Positions 43,815-53,420 of a stretch of DNA of 64,000 nucleotides are shown in pieces. The DNA is from Ferruginibacter yonginensis (GTDB lineage: Bacteria > Bacteroidota > Bacteroidia > Chitinophagales > Chitinophagaceae), in the NCBI RefSeq assembly GCF_042651465.1, contig NZ_JBHSCZ010000002.1:62001-126000 (forward strand), given 5' to 3'. Each line of letters begins with the position of its first letter. Position 1 is the first letter of the stretch. The translations under genes and the position numbers were made by a program. Under the pieces are notes generated by a model. That model was not told the DNA's origin, did no database searches, and saw nothing but the letters and a program-made list of their open reading frames with translations.

Positions 43815-44483
43815 ATGAAAAAGTTACTGATCACAATTGTTACTTTATGTGCAATGAGCAATGGTTTTGCACAAATACGAAAACCTATTAATGCCAAGGA
43901 TATAAGCAGCAATAAAATCAACCAATTTGTTGATACGGTTGACGTATATATTTCTATTAAAGATGGTATACTTAGCAATAACGAAATTTATGAGCTATTT
44001 AGAAATAAGCCGAACGAACACAATAATTTGTTTTTAAACTATATCACCATCAATAGCGGTAATTGGTTTGATATTGATAAACTCATACAAAGCAAGAGCA
44101 GCAATAAATTCATCATCAAAAATTTTGAAGTTATTGAGCCCATTAATGGAATTTTCCCAAGTATAGTAAGTGGGGGTTATACAACCATTCATTATAGGTT
44201 AGCACAAAAAGCTACACCCGATAATCCAAAAGTAATTGTGGCTGCGTTAAACAATTTTTTTGCAAGCAAATACAATATTGAAATAATGCCTGGCACATTA
44301 GGCGAAACTTGTTCAATGGGATTAGTTGGCTTTAATGACAACCTAAACATGGGCAGTGGCTTACAAGCTGCGTACAAATTATTTAACCAATCAAATGCTG
44401 CATGTGGATTCATAAAAAAACGTATTGGCAATAACAATAACGTTGTACAATTTGTAATTAATAGAATATCATACGGTAAATAA
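43815..44483 (+). CDS. Secreted protein, unknown
   Basis: 222 residues with a signal peptide (KKLLITIVTLCAMSNGFA, then QIRKP). The mature part is mixed alpha/beta (LIQSKSSNKFIIKNFEVIEP, VAALNNFFASKYNIEIMPGT). Cys pair near the C-terminus (ETCSMG and NAACGF). No family recognised. 17 bp after the preceding stop, so likely co-transcribed. Confidence 0.65.
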   Translation: MKKLLITIVTLCAMSNGFAQIRKPINAKDISSNKINQFVDTVDVYISIKDGILSNNEIYELFRNKPNEHNNLFLNYITINSGNWFDIDKLIQSKSSNKFIIKNFEVIEPINGIFPSIVSGGYTTIHYRLAQKATPDNPKVIVAALNNFFASKYNIEIMPGTLGETCSMGLVGFNDNLNMGSGLQAAYKLFNQSNAACGFIKKRIGNNNNVVQFVINRISYGK

Positions 44484-44501
44484 CAGCTCAACATAAACAA
44501 T

Positions 44502-45107
44502 ATGAAAAAAACAATCATCACAATTTGGATTATCTGCTTTGGCATGGTATCAGTGGCGCAGAATAAGATTGACGCAGCTTTAAAAGAACCTGCAAATATT
44601 CAAACCAACAATAAACTATCCAACATAGCATCATCAAAATCAAAAATGGTGGATAGCTTATTTGCACTTCGTCCACAAAAACAAAAAACCGACTACGAAA
44701 AAATGGTTGAAAAGAGAGATGCTGAGCTCAAAGCATTTAGCCCTAAGGGCAATGAAGTATGGGTATATGAAGATATATTATTTAATGGCGCCAAAAAAGT
44801 TTTAAAAGTTGGTAATTATAATCTTGCAGCTTTGGGTTTGTTTTGGAATGATAAAGTTAGTAGCATGCTTATTCCTGAAGGCATTGACGTAACCGTTTAC
44901 CTCAACGATAATTTTGATGGCCCCACAACTACCTTAAAAGGTTTTGGCTTAGCCAACTTACAACATAGTACCAACAACTCATGGATTGGTTATAGAACAG
45001 ATATTAATGTTTTTAACGACCGTAGTGAAAACTTTAAAGATAATAAAGGCAATAAAGTTGCCGAACTTAATGATAATATTTCTAGTATAAAAGTGATACT
45101 TCGATAA
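44502..45107 (+). CDS. Secreted beta/gamma-crystallin-like protein
   Basis: 201 residues with a signal peptide (KKTIITIWIICFGMVSVA). Residues 85-201 fit a beta/gamma-crystallin fold: the opening strand VWVYEDILFNGAKKVLKVGN, then two calcium-binding signatures of the N/D-N/D-x-x-S/T-S type, NDKVSS (116-121) and NDNISS (190-195), each followed by a hydrophobic strand. In microbial crystallins these motifs bind calcium, so Ca-binding is expected. The first 60 residues of the mature protein are a charged linker. It lies in the run of exported proteins, 4 bp before the next gene. Confidence 0.8.
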   Translation: MKKTIITIWIICFGMVSVAQNKIDAALKEPANIQTNNKLSNIASSKSKMVDSLFALRPQKQKTDYEKMVEKRDAELKAFSPKGNEVWVYEDILFNGAKKVLKVGNYNLAALGLFWNDKVSSMLIPEGIDVTVYLNDNFDGPTTTLKGFGLANLQHSTNNSWIGYRTDINVFNDRSENFKDNKGNKVAELNDNISSIKVILR

Positions 45108-45110
45108 AAG

Positions 45111-45545
45111 ATGGTGATCAAAAACAAAAAATTAATAGGTTTATTAATGATAGCTGCTGGTTGCTTTGCGTTATATTTTGCAGCAGGTGCTATGTATAAA
45201 TATTTTGTCACCAACTTAAAAGGGGTACATACAAAGGGCACCATTATTGGCTACCAACGTATAAATAATACTGGCAAGCCACAACCCACTTTTGAATTTG
45301 TAACAAATACTGACCAAAAAATAATCACTAAATACAAAACATCGTTACCCAAATCATGGAACAACAGTAGTTATAGGTACTTTAAAGTAAACCAAACCAT
45401 TGAAGTGGCCTATTTACAAAATGAGCCCCAACATGCAGTTATTGTAAACTGGACCAGCTGGATTTTTTATGTATTGTATAGCGCTGTTGGCTTACTCTTT
45501 ATACTAATTGGCTTTCAATTCATTTTTAAAAAACAAACATCATAA
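45111..45545 (+). CDS. DUF3592-type membrane protein
   Basis: 144 residues with two membrane helices (about residues 9-28, IGLLMIAAGCFALYFAAGAM, and 118-137, WIFYVLYSAVGLLFILIGFQ). Between them is a beta domain with KGTIIGYQRINNTGKPQPTF and VNQTIEVAYLQNEPQHAVIV, the DUF3592 pattern. Function unknown. It is the only non-exported protein in this part of the island. Its last codon is two bases from the next ATG. Confidence 0.8.
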   Translation: MVIKNKKLIGLLMIAAGCFALYFAAGAMYKYFVTNLKGVHTKGTIIGYQRINNTGKPQPTFEFVTNTDQKIITKYKTSLPKSWNNSSYRYFKVNQTIEVAYLQNEPQHAVIVNWTSWIFYVLYSAVGLLFILIGFQFIFKKQTS

Positions 45546-45546
45546 C

Positions 45547-46047
45547 ATGAAAAAAATTATTATACTCAGTTTAATTGTAACCAGTCAATTAATGGCACAT
45601 GCACAAACCTCAGGCGACCCAAAGGTAGATGCATTAATTGCACAATTAAAAGATCAAAATAACAGCAAAGGCACCGTAACTTTTAGTGGTAAAGGCGCCA
45701 CGGTTACCGATGCAGCATCCATCATAAAAAACCAAAATGGTGTATACGATGTTGGCAGTAGTTTGGTAAAATCTAATAGCCCAAGCCAAATTCATTTATT
45801 GGTCAAAAAAATAACTAATGGTAAACAAACCATTATAAAAGATAAAAACAATAGTTCTATTGCCCTTATTAATGGTACTGCTTATGAACTAGCAGGTGAT
45901 ATTACTTTCACCGTTAAAGGCAAAACTGTTAACGCTTCTTTTAAAGGTACTTTGTACGAAATTGATAAAAAGAAAGCCAAAGCTGCAGACACCCCGAGTG
46001 GCACCATTACAGCAACTTTCAAAAATATAACTATACCAAATATGTAG
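45547..46047 (+). CDS. Small exported protein, paralogue family member 3
   Basis: The ATG at 45547 gives 166 residues with a signal peptide (KKIIILSLIVTSQLMAHA, then QTSGDP). The C-terminal module NSSIALINGTAYELAGDITF, then VNASFKGTLYEIDKKKAKAA, ending ATFKNITIPNM, aligns with the gene at 39569-40048 by eye. Function unknown. It starts one base after the DUF3592 stop and ends 3 bp before the next ATG. Confidence 0.68.
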   Translation: MKKIIILSLIVTSQLMAHAQTSGDPKVDALIAQLKDQNNSKGTVTFSGKGATVTDAASIIKNQNGVYDVGSSLVKSNSPSQIHLLVKKITNGKQTIIKDKNNSSIALINGTAYELAGDITFTVKGKTVNASFKGTLYEIDKKKAKAADTPSGTITATFKNITIPNM

Positions 46048-46050
46048 TGT

Positions 46051-46554
46051 ATGCTTAAATTTTTTATTGGTTTATTACTTTTAAATACTTCGGCAATAGC
46101 CCAACGTAGTATAACAGCTTCTTACAGCTCAAGGGGCATCATTCCTACAAGTGGGTATATTACGATTACAGAAGATGGTATTAAAAAATCATTTTCAAAA
46201 AAAGATTTACCAAAGCAACATGATAGTACTGTGCTAAATACTTCAACTTTAAAAAATAGTACGGCTATGATATTTGTTTTGGTAGACAGTATTGTTGTTT
46301 ATCAAAACAAAGTCAAGGTAAAGCCAAGTATTTGTGGTGGTTACGGCTTAACATCTTGGTTTTATAATGATGGTATAACTAATAAGCAATTATTTTGTGT
46401 AGCAAGCATGGCTGCGTACGATAAACACCAAAGTTTAATTAAAAAAGAAAAAAACAATTTAAAAAAACAGCAGCTCATACAACAATTAAAAGATGCAACT
46501 ATTTTATATAATTTGTATATGAGGTTAAATAAGCAGTTTAATACAATCATATAA
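46051..46554 (+). CDS. Small exported protein, unknown
   Basis: 167 residues with a signal peptide (LKFFIGLLLLNTSAIA, then QRSITAS). N-terminal half is beta-rich and low in charge, with a Cys (KPSICGGYGLTSWFYNDG), and the last 50 residues are a basic helix rich in Lys and Gln (KKEKNNLKKQQLIQQLKDAT). No recognised family. Tight spacing to the preceding gene suggests one operon. Confidence 0.6.
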   Translation: MLKFFIGLLLLNTSAIAQRSITASYSSRGIIPTSGYITITEDGIKKSFSKKDLPKQHDSTVLNTSTLKNSTAMIFVLVDSIVVYQNKVKVKPSICGGYGLTSWFYNDGITNKQLFCVASMAAYDKHQSLIKKEKNNLKKQQLIQQLKDATILYNLYMRLNKQFNTII

Positions 46555-46572
46555 ATAATATAACCCGGTATT

Positions 46573-48120
46573 ATGAAAAATCTATTATACCTATTTTTTT
46601 TAATGCATTGCAGTGCTTATGCACAAGGTGATTCACTTTATGTAAGTGGCAGATTTTTGTTTAACAAAAACAACGAAAAAATTATTTTAAAAGGTATTAA
46701 TTATTCCGTGTTAGATGATTGGTCGTTCCCCAGCAATATGAACAACGGCAACGAACGTTTGAGTGAAATTGAAAAAACAAAAGCTAACACAGTTCGTATT
46801 CAATGGTACAATGATTATGGGCAACCAACAAGACCAACTTATAACCTCACTCATTTAGATAGTTTGCTCACCCGTTGTGCCCGTTATAAAATGATACCCA
46901 TTGTTGGTTTGTGGGATGTTACCTGTGGCAACGATTGGGCTACCTTCGCAACTCGAATAACCAATTGGTATACACAACCTGCCGTTATTAATTTGTTCAA
47001 CAAACACAAACGTTACAGTGTTATTAATTTAGCTAATGAGTTTGGTTACTACAACTATGTAGGTGGCACTACGGCTGCTTTAAATACTTATAAAAATAAT
47101 TACAAAACAATCATCACCACTATTCGTAATGCTGGTTACAAACAACCCATTATGATTGATGCACCAGATTGTGGCACCAACCCCGATGTACTCATAGCCG
47201 TTGGTAACGAACTACTCACACACGACCCATTACACAATATCATTTTTAGTGTACATAGTTACTGGATAAGCATTACGGGTAACGATGCAACAGCTATTGC
47301 AAACAAAGTACAACTGATGGTAAATAGTAACCTGCCATTTGTATTTGGCGAAATATCTAACTACCAATCAGATGCAACGGCCTGCCAATACGTACTCAAT
47401 TACCAAGCATTATTAAATAATTTACAAACGCAACAAATTGGTTGGTTGGCATGGAACTGGCAATACGATGCTTGTGCAAATAGAGAAATGACAAGTACTG
47501 GTCTATTCAACAACCTTGGCACTTTTGGGTTAGATATTACCAATAACAGCACCTATGGTTTGGCCAATACTGCCATTCGTTTAAACAGCACCTTTGGCAA
47601 TGCAACAGTATTAGCAACAACTGCCCTACAATTGCATATAAATTGTAACACTGGTAATAACATTGGTTTAAAAATAGATTTTAATAACATCCCCCTACAA
47701 CAAAATATAATACTACAAACTAGTACAGATAATGGTGCTACATGGCAAACACAACAACAATTTACACATACAAGTATTGATGGCTCAATAGTAATAAATA
47801 ATGTAAATATTACCACTGCAACAATTTTTAGGGCTGCTCTTACAAATGGCAGTAGGCTTAGTAATGTGGCAAGCTGTAATACAACAACCAGCAATACAAA
47901 AATATATCCCAACCCAGTTAATCAACAAATAAAAATAGAAGCCAATAGCATTGGTTGGGCAACACTTATTAATAGCAATGGAAAAACAATATTACAAAAA
48001 GCCATCACGTTTAATAATAGTATTGATGTAAGTCATCAACCAAATGGTTGGTACATTTTAAAAATATGGCATCAGCAAAATAATAGTTTCAGTTATCATA
48101 AAATAATCATTGCACACTAA
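46573..48120 (+). CDS. GH5-family glycosidase with type IX secretion tail
   Basis: 515 residues with a signal peptide (KNLLYLFFLMHCSAYA). The catalytic domain fits glycoside hydrolase family 5: acid/base Glu156 in VINLANEFGYY, His228/Tyr230 in FSVHSYW, and nucleophile Glu260 in FVFGEIS. A beta-rich linker follows, and the last 75 residues (KIYPNPVNQQIKIEANSIGW onward, ending YILKIWHQQNN and SYHKIIIAH) form a type IX secretion C-terminal sorting domain. It is probably exported to the surface and acts on a beta-mannan or beta-glucan. Specificity cannot be read from sequence. Confidence 0.88.
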   Translation: MKNLLYLFFLMHCSAYAQGDSLYVSGRFLFNKNNEKIILKGINYSVLDDWSFPSNMNNGNERLSEIEKTKANTVRIQWYNDYGQPTRPTYNLTHLDSLLTRCARYKMIPIVGLWDVTCGNDWATFATRITNWYTQPAVINLFNKHKRYSVINLANEFGYYNYVGGTTAALNTYKNNYKTIITTIRNAGYKQPIMIDAPDCGTNPDVLIAVGNELLTHDPLHNIIFSVHSYWISITGNDATAIANKVQLMVNSNLPFVFGEISNYQSDATACQYVLNYQALLNNLQTQQIGWLAWNWQYDACANREMTSTGLFNNLGTFGLDITNNSTYGLANTAIRLNSTFGNATVLATTALQLHINCNTGNNIGLKIDFNNIPLQQNIILQTSTDNGATWQTQQQFTHTSIDGSIVINNVNITTATIFRAALTNGSRLSNVASCNTTTSNTKIYPNPVNQQIKIEANSIGWATLINSNGKTILQKAITFNNSIDVSHQPNGWYILKIWHQQNNSFSYHKIIIAH

Positions 48121-48121
48121 C

Positions 48122-48637
48122 ATGAAATGCTATTTCATATTATTCATTTTTATTACAACGAAAGTAAATGCTCAACAAAAAATAAGTTGGGCTTATATCA
48201 ATATATACGCATTTCAGCTTCCTAAAAATATATCACTTGAAAATATTAAAGCAACAGTAATATATAAAGACAAACCATTGGTGAGCAAAAAAAGACGTAT
48301 CGGTAAAACCTATATTAACATTCAACCTACGTTTATAAAGGTAGATAGTATGGCAGCATTATCAATCTACAAAGCATTACCCATATCATTACCAAGCCAA
48401 ACATTTATTTGGCTGGTAGATGATGATATGGCCATAGAAATGGCCCTATACCCCAATCGTTATAAAGTAAAAATTAGTACAACACCCAATACAAATACCA
48501 ATTGGTTATTACCAGCTACTTTTGATGTATTAAGCGATAATATTATAAATGTTGCTTACTTACAGTGTTTAAATACAGCAGCGTTTCAACAATTACTTTT
48601 ACAAAAAATCAACACACTTTCTATACCAACAAAATAA
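48122..48637 (+). CDS. Small exported protein, unknown
   Basis: The ATG at 48122, right after the GH5 stop, gives 171 residues with a short signal (KCYFILFIFITTKVNA, then QQKISW); an earlier ATG at 48110 overlaps the GH5 gene. Mature part is beta-rich with basic patches (YKDKPLVSKKRRIGKTYINI). No recognised family. Its 3' end overlaps nothing; the sensor kinase starts 48 bp later. Confidence 0.6.
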   Translation: MKCYFILFIFITTKVNAQQKISWAYINIYAFQLPKNISLENIKATVIYKDKPLVSKKRRIGKTYINIQPTFIKVDSMAALSIYKALPISLPSQTFIWLVDDDMAIEMALYPNRYKVKISTTPNTNTNWLLPATFDVLSDNIINVAYLQCLNTAAFQQLLLQKINTLSIPTK

Positions 48638-48684
48638 AACAAACTGTCGTAAATTGTATTACTTGTAAACTTACTGCCGCTCTC

Positions 48685-51612
48685 ATGTTTAAATTGAAAT
48701 TATTTTTACTAATCATGTACACCACTTTAGGTTACGGTGGCACAGCAGTAATAGCACAAAATAATTTTACGGTTGATGTTTTTACAACTGAGTTTGGTTT
48801 ACCATCTAACTACATACAAAGTTGTACGGTTGATAGTGTGGGCTATTTATGGTTAGCTACAAAAAAAGGCATTAGCAAATACGATGGGTATAATTTCAAT
48901 AACAACAACCAACTAAGAGGCGATGTATTGAGTTTATACAATGCCAACAATCAATTATTTTATTATTACAACAACAATACTGGCTTAAACGAATTAAATC
49001 CTTACAACAAAAAAATAAACAGTATTGCTGCTACAAAATTTACAGATAGTGATCCCACTAACGATCATTACAATAATATTTTTAAAGATAGTTGGGGCAA
49101 TATTTGGTGCTGCGATTTTGCACATGTAAAATACTTTCAACCCACTACTAAAAGTTTTAAAAGTTTTACATTAAATGATTTTAATGTAAGTACTGATAGA
49201 TTAGCTACCATATTGCAACCCAATAAAAATGAAGTGTGGATTGCCAGCTTATTTGGTTTAAAAATTTGGACCAAGCAAAACGATACCCTCACTTTATTTC
49301 CAGATAACAGCATCAACAAACGTAATTTTTCAACTGCCGCTATTGTAGGGAATGATTCTGTAATAGCAGCATCTGGCAACCAATTTTACCTCATCAATAC
49401 GGTTAGTAAAAAAAATATACAAACTTATACTTTACCCAGTAACGATGCTATTGTAAGTATTACGTGCATGTACAATAATGGCATTAAAAACATTTTAATT
49501 GCAACCCAACAAAAGGTATTTATTTTAAATGCCAACAACAGTAAACCTTCAATCATTTATATTGGTAATGATAACGATGGTATTATTAACAGCATTTATT
49601 GTGCACCTAATAGTCATTATATTTGGGTATGTACTACCCAAGGCTTGGTAAAGTTAACGGCACCATCAAACGCCATTAAAACTTTTGCAATACCTAATAC
49701 GGTACAAGGTGAAAATGCTGTAAAACAAGTTATAAAAATAGCCTCCAACAATTATTGCATACTTACTACCGTTGGCGAATTATACCTGAGCGATTTATAT
49801 ACCTCCTTTAAAAAAATAGCATTACCTACGCAAGCCAATTTCATCAGCTGGACGGGCAACCAATTGCTTATAGGCACCAATAATGGCTTATTAGTTTTTG
49901 ATGGTAGTTACGTTAAACCAATGAATGCCGTTAGCAATACCATTGCTATAAAAAAAATATTAATCACCAAAAAATATGTGTGGCTATTATTAAAAGATGC
50001 ACCACCATTGGTGTTAAATAACCCAACGTTTTCAATTGCTCAAACAGTCACTGTACAAAACAATAACATTTTTGGGAAAGATAATATTTGGAATGATATT
50101 ATTGAAGACGATGAAGCACAAATATTTTTAGCCGGGTGGATGCCCAGTAACTATGGTTTAGCCCAATTTAATTTTACCAACAATTCATTTGAACCAATCG
50201 CTAGGCGTACCAATAAAGAAGCAATGTTTATTGGCGATTATTTCAACCGTATTGCAAAGTCTAAAAAATACCATCTTTTGTTTTCTGGTTATGGTGGTTT
50301 TAATATGATCAACGAAAAAGGAATAGCTACTAAAATAGTTTCAGTTGATCATTACAAAATCATCAACGATCATGTTGAAGGTATTGCCGAACTTAATGAT
50401 GGTAAAATTTGGTTTGGAACAGAAGAAGGTATTCAGGTATGGAACCCTGCAACCGATCAATTATTTGCACTCACCACTCAAATAGGCTTACCTTCTAATA
50501 CCGCTATTTATGCTTTTGATGTTATTGATACGAATAGCTTAGCAGTGGGTTTTAATAAAAAAGTAAGTATCATTAATACTGATAAAATATTTGAACGTAC
50601 CCTGCAAGAAAAACTGGTATTAGCATCACTAAAAGTAAACGACTCATTGGTAGATGTGTTTGATAACACCATTACCCTTAACCCTTCACAACGCAACTTA
50701 CAATTTTCGTTTTCGGCGCTCAACTTTAGCGACACCAAAAAAATACATTACCAATATGCTATCAACAATGGTGCTTGGCAAAATTTAGATCATATTCCAA
50801 CGCTTACCTTTTCAAACTTTAAACCTGGCACTTATAACATTGCAGTAAGGGTGTCAGATAATTTAGATATGTGGCAAAACAAACAGCTGCTACTCACCAT
50901 AATTGCAAAACCAAAATTTATTGAAACCATTTGGTTCATTATACTGTTAGCGGCTATTGGTATTGCAATAGGCTGGGCCTTGTTTAAATTTAGGCTCAAT
51001 CAACTACGCCGTATCAACCAATTTAGAGCCAATATTTCACAAGATTTGCATGATGATGTAGGTGCTACTTTAAGCAGTATCAACATCCTTTCAACCATGC
51101 TTTCAGAAAGCACCACCCTGGCAGATAAACCTAAAACCTATGTTCAAAAAATTAATACAGATGTTCAGCAACTGCAACTTAAACTAGATGAAATAATTTG
51201 GAGTTTAAAAAAAGAAGAAAATAGCATCCAACAAATTTTCAATAAACTTATTAATTACGGTACTTATATTTTTGATGCAAAAAATATCAACTTCACCCAT
51301 CAACTTCCCAATGATGCAGCTACTATTTTTGTACCCAATCAACACAAACGCTCCATTTACTTATTGGTGAAAGAAGCTTTAAATAATATTGCCAAACACA
51401 GTCAAGCACAACATGCAGCATTACTATTTACTCATACCAATAAACAACTTAGTATTGTTATTAAAGATGATGGTAAAGGTATTAACCAAGCCAATATCGA
51501 TAAAAGAAATGGCATTAAAGGCATGCACCAACGAGCTACTGAAATAGGTGCACAAGTTTTCATTGATAGTAGTAGCAAAGGCACAACTATAACCCTACAA
51601 ATTAAATTATAA
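48685..51612 (+). CDS. Propeller-type (reg_prop/Y_Y_Y) sensor histidine kinase
   Basis: The start at 48685 (MFKLKLFLLIMYTTLGYGG) gives 975 residues with a signal peptide; the longer reading would overlap the previous gene. The periplasmic part has reg_prop-like blades (GYLWLATKKGISKYDGYNF, NEVWIASLFGLKIWTKQN, GKIWFGTEEGIQVW), then a Y_Y_Y domain (KKIHYQYAINNGAWQNLDHI), one membrane helix (FIILLAAIGIAIGWALFKF), and a HisKA_3 core with the acceptor His in DLHDDVGATLSS and an HATPase with DDGKGINQ. Such sensors often bind glycan fragments in Bacteroidota. The response regulator follows after one base. Confidence 0.9.
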   Translation: MFKLKLFLLIMYTTLGYGGTAVIAQNNFTVDVFTTEFGLPSNYIQSCTVDSVGYLWLATKKGISKYDGYNFNNNNQLRGDVLSLYNANNQLFYYYNNNTGLNELNPYNKKINSIAATKFTDSDPTNDHYNNIFKDSWGNIWCCDFAHVKYFQPTTKSFKSFTLNDFNVSTDRLATILQPNKNEVWIASLFGLKIWTKQNDTLTLFPDNSINKRNFSTAAIVGNDSVIAASGNQFYLINTVSKKNIQTYTLPSNDAIVSITCMYNNGIKNILIATQQKVFILNANNSKPSIIYIGNDNDGIINSIYCAPNSHYIWVCTTQGLVKLTAPSNAIKTFAIPNTVQGENAVKQVIKIASNNYCILTTVGELYLSDLYTSFKKIALPTQANFISWTGNQLLIGTNNGLLVFDGSYVKPMNAVSNTIAIKKILITKKYVWLLLKDAPPLVLNNPTFSIAQTVTVQNNNIFGKDNIWNDIIEDDEAQIFLAGWMPSNYGLAQFNFTNNSFEPIARRTNKEAMFIGDYFNRIAKSKKYHLLFSGYGGFNMINEKGIATKIVSVDHYKIINDHVEGIAELNDGKIWFGTEEGIQVWNPATDQLFALTTQIGLPSNTAIYAFDVIDTNSLAVGFNKKVSIINTDKIFERTLQEKLVLASLKVNDSLVDVFDNTITLNPSQRNLQFSFSALNFSDTKKIHYQYAINNGAWQNLDHIPTLTFSNFKPGTYNIAVRVSDNLDMWQNKQLLLTIIAKPKFIETIWFIILLAAIGIAIGWALFKFRLNQLRRINQFRANISQDLHDDVGATLSSINILSTMLSESTTLADKPKTYVQKINTDVQQLQLKLDEIIWSLKKEENSIQQIFNKLINYGTYIFDAKNINFTHQLPNDAATIFVPNQHKRSIYLLVKEALNNIAKHSQAQHAALLFTHTNKQLSIVIKDDGKGINQANIDKRNGIKGMHQRATEIGAQVFIDSSSKGTTITLQIKL

Positions 51613-51613
51613 C

Positions 51614-52246
51614 ATGATCAACGTTTTAATATACGAGGATAATTCAAGCCTACGTGATACCCTTCAACTATTAATTGAGGCTGATGAACAACTGGCAGTA
51701 ATAGGTGCTTACGGCCATTGCGATGATATTGAAAACGATATTGATAACAACAAGTTACCAGATGTTATTTTAATGGATATTGATATGCCCGGTATTGGTG
51801 GTATTGAAGGTGTATATAAAGTAAAAAAAATATTGCCCGATGTACAGGTAATTATGTTTACGGTATATGAAGATGAAGATAAACTTTACCGTTGCCTTAT
51901 GGCAGGAGCCAATGGCTACTTACTTAAAAAAAATAGTCCGGCCCAAATAACAGCGGCCATAAAAGATGTATTTAGTGGTGGTGCTCCCATGCACCCACAA
52001 ATTGCACGTAAGGTAATGCAAGTATTTAAAGAGGAGCATGCACATATTACCCATAACCTCAGCGATCGTGAGGTTGAGTTACTCAGTATGCTATCACAAG
52101 GCTTGCCCTATAAATTAATTGCAGCACAAAAAAACATTTCAATAGAAACCGTTAAAACGCACTTAAAAAATATTTATCAAAAAATGCATGTGGCTAGTGG
52201 CACTGAGGCGGTAGCAAAAGGATTAAGATTAAAAATTATAAAATAA
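51614..52246 (+). CDS. NarL/LuxR-type response regulator of the propeller kinase
   Basis: 210 residues. Receiver with YEDN (residues 7-10), phospho-acceptor Asp55 (LMDIDMPG) and Lys in YLLKKNSPAQ. LuxR helix-turn-helix near the end: LSDREVELLSMLSQGLPYKL, then SIETVKTHLKNIYQKM. It starts one base after the kinase stop, so it is its cognate partner. The GH5 enzyme and the exported-protein island upstream are candidate targets, by position only. Confidence 0.93.
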   Translation: MINVLIYEDNSSLRDTLQLLIEADEQLAVIGAYGHCDDIENDIDNNKLPDVILMDIDMPGIGGIEGVYKVKKILPDVQVIMFTVYEDEDKLYRCLMAGANGYLLKKNSPAQITAAIKDVFSGGAPMHPQIARKVMQVFKEEHAHITHNLSDREVELLSMLSQGLPYKLIAAQKNISIETVKTHLKNIYQKMHVASGTEAVAKGLRLKIIK

Positions 52247-52312
52247 CAATTCGTAATTTTATGCAATTAATGAAATCATTAAAGTTGTTTCAGCTACCAT
52301 TGCCACTGAGTT

Positions 52313-53320
52313 ATGAATTTAAAACAATTAGCACAAGAGCTTAACTTATCTATTTCCTCTGTATCAAGAGCATTGAGAGATAGTAAAGAAATTAGTGAAA
52401 AAACAAAAAAACTCGTTTTAGCAAAAGCGAAAGAACATAATTACCACGCCAACCACTTTGCCAGCAATTTACGCAAGCAAAAAAGCAAAACCATAGCAGT
52501 AGTAATACCCGAAATTGCCAATAACTTTTTTTCATCGGCCATTAATGGTGCCGAATCATTCATTCAAAAAAAGGGGTTTCATGTACTCATTTACCAAACG
52601 CATGATGATGTACAGCAAGAAGTAGCCATTGCCAAACACTTACAAAATGGTCGTGTTGATGGTATTATGATGTCGTTAACCAGCCACACATCATCTATAC
52701 ACCACTTAAAAGAAATTCAACATAAAAATATACCACTCGTTTTTTTTGATAGGGTTCCACACAATATTGAAGCGCCCAAAATTACCACCAACGATTATGA
52801 AAGTGCCTTAAAAGCCACGGAGCACCTCATTAAAAATGGCGCTACTAAAATTGCCATTTTATGTATCTCCAATATTTTATCTATCACCAATAATCGTAAA
52901 GAAGGGTATGAAGCTGCCTTAAAAAACCATCAATTAAAAATCAATAAAAATTATATACTCACTTGCGATGATAGTAGGGAAGCCAATAAGCAACAAATAC
53001 GAAAATTATTAAGCAGCGCCAACAGGCCCAATGCTATTTTTGCTTGTGTAGAAGAGTTGGCCATTTGCAGCTTTGAAATTTGTCAGGAGCTAGGCTTAAA
53101 AATTCCGCAGGATATTAAAATTATTAGTTACTCCAATCTACAAACGGCTGATATTTTAAACCCATCACTCACCACTGTTACGCAACCTGCGTACGAAATT
53201 GGCAAAGAGGCTGCGGCTGTGTTGTTTAAATTAATTGAAGCCACCGCAAACGAAAAAATACCTAACAAAGAAATTGTATTGAAGTCGCAATTATTTGTAC
53301 GCAATTCAACCAAAAAATAA
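52313..53320 (+). CDS. LacI-family transcriptional regulator
   Basis: 335 residues. The N-terminal helix-turn-helix is MNLKQLAQELNLSISSVSRA, followed by the hinge (LAKAKEHNYHANHFASNLRK) and a periplasmic-binding-like ligand domain (VVIPEIANNFFSSAINGAES, FFDRVPHNIEAPKITTNDYE, AIFACVEELAICSFEICQEL). These regulators bind sugars or other small ligands and act as repressors or activators. It lies downstream of the two-component pair on the same strand but no sugar-use operon is adjacent. Confidence 0.93.
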   Translation: MNLKQLAQELNLSISSVSRALRDSKEISEKTKKLVLAKAKEHNYHANHFASNLRKQKSKTIAVVIPEIANNFFSSAINGAESFIQKKGFHVLIYQTHDDVQQEVAIAKHLQNGRVDGIMMSLTSHTSSIHHLKEIQHKNIPLVFFDRVPHNIEAPKITTNDYESALKATEHLIKNGATKIAILCISNILSITNNRKEGYEAALKNHQLKINKNYILTCDDSREANKQQIRKLLSSANRPNAIFACVEELAICSFEICQELGLKIPQDIKIISYSNLQTADILNPSLTTVTQPAYEIGKEAAAVLFKLIEATANEKIPNKEIVLKSQLFVRNSTKK

Positions 53321-53371
53321 TGGGGGGCTTTGTACAATGGTGCAGGTGGCAGCAGTTGTTCGGCGTATTAC

Positions 53372-53420
53372 GGGCTGCGGCCCTCGTGCCTTGGGCTAAA
53401 CCCTTCATACACCGCAGCCC
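53372..53420. repeat. GC-rich inverted repeat beside tRNA-Arg
   Basis: GGGCTGCGG (53372-53380) and CCGCAGCCC (53412-53420) are perfect nine-base arms around a 31-base loop that itself holds GGGC and CCC segments. The stretch 53340-53440 is clearly richer in G and C than its surroundings. It may be an interspersed palindromic (REP-like) element or an attachment-type site. Confidence 0.5.
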
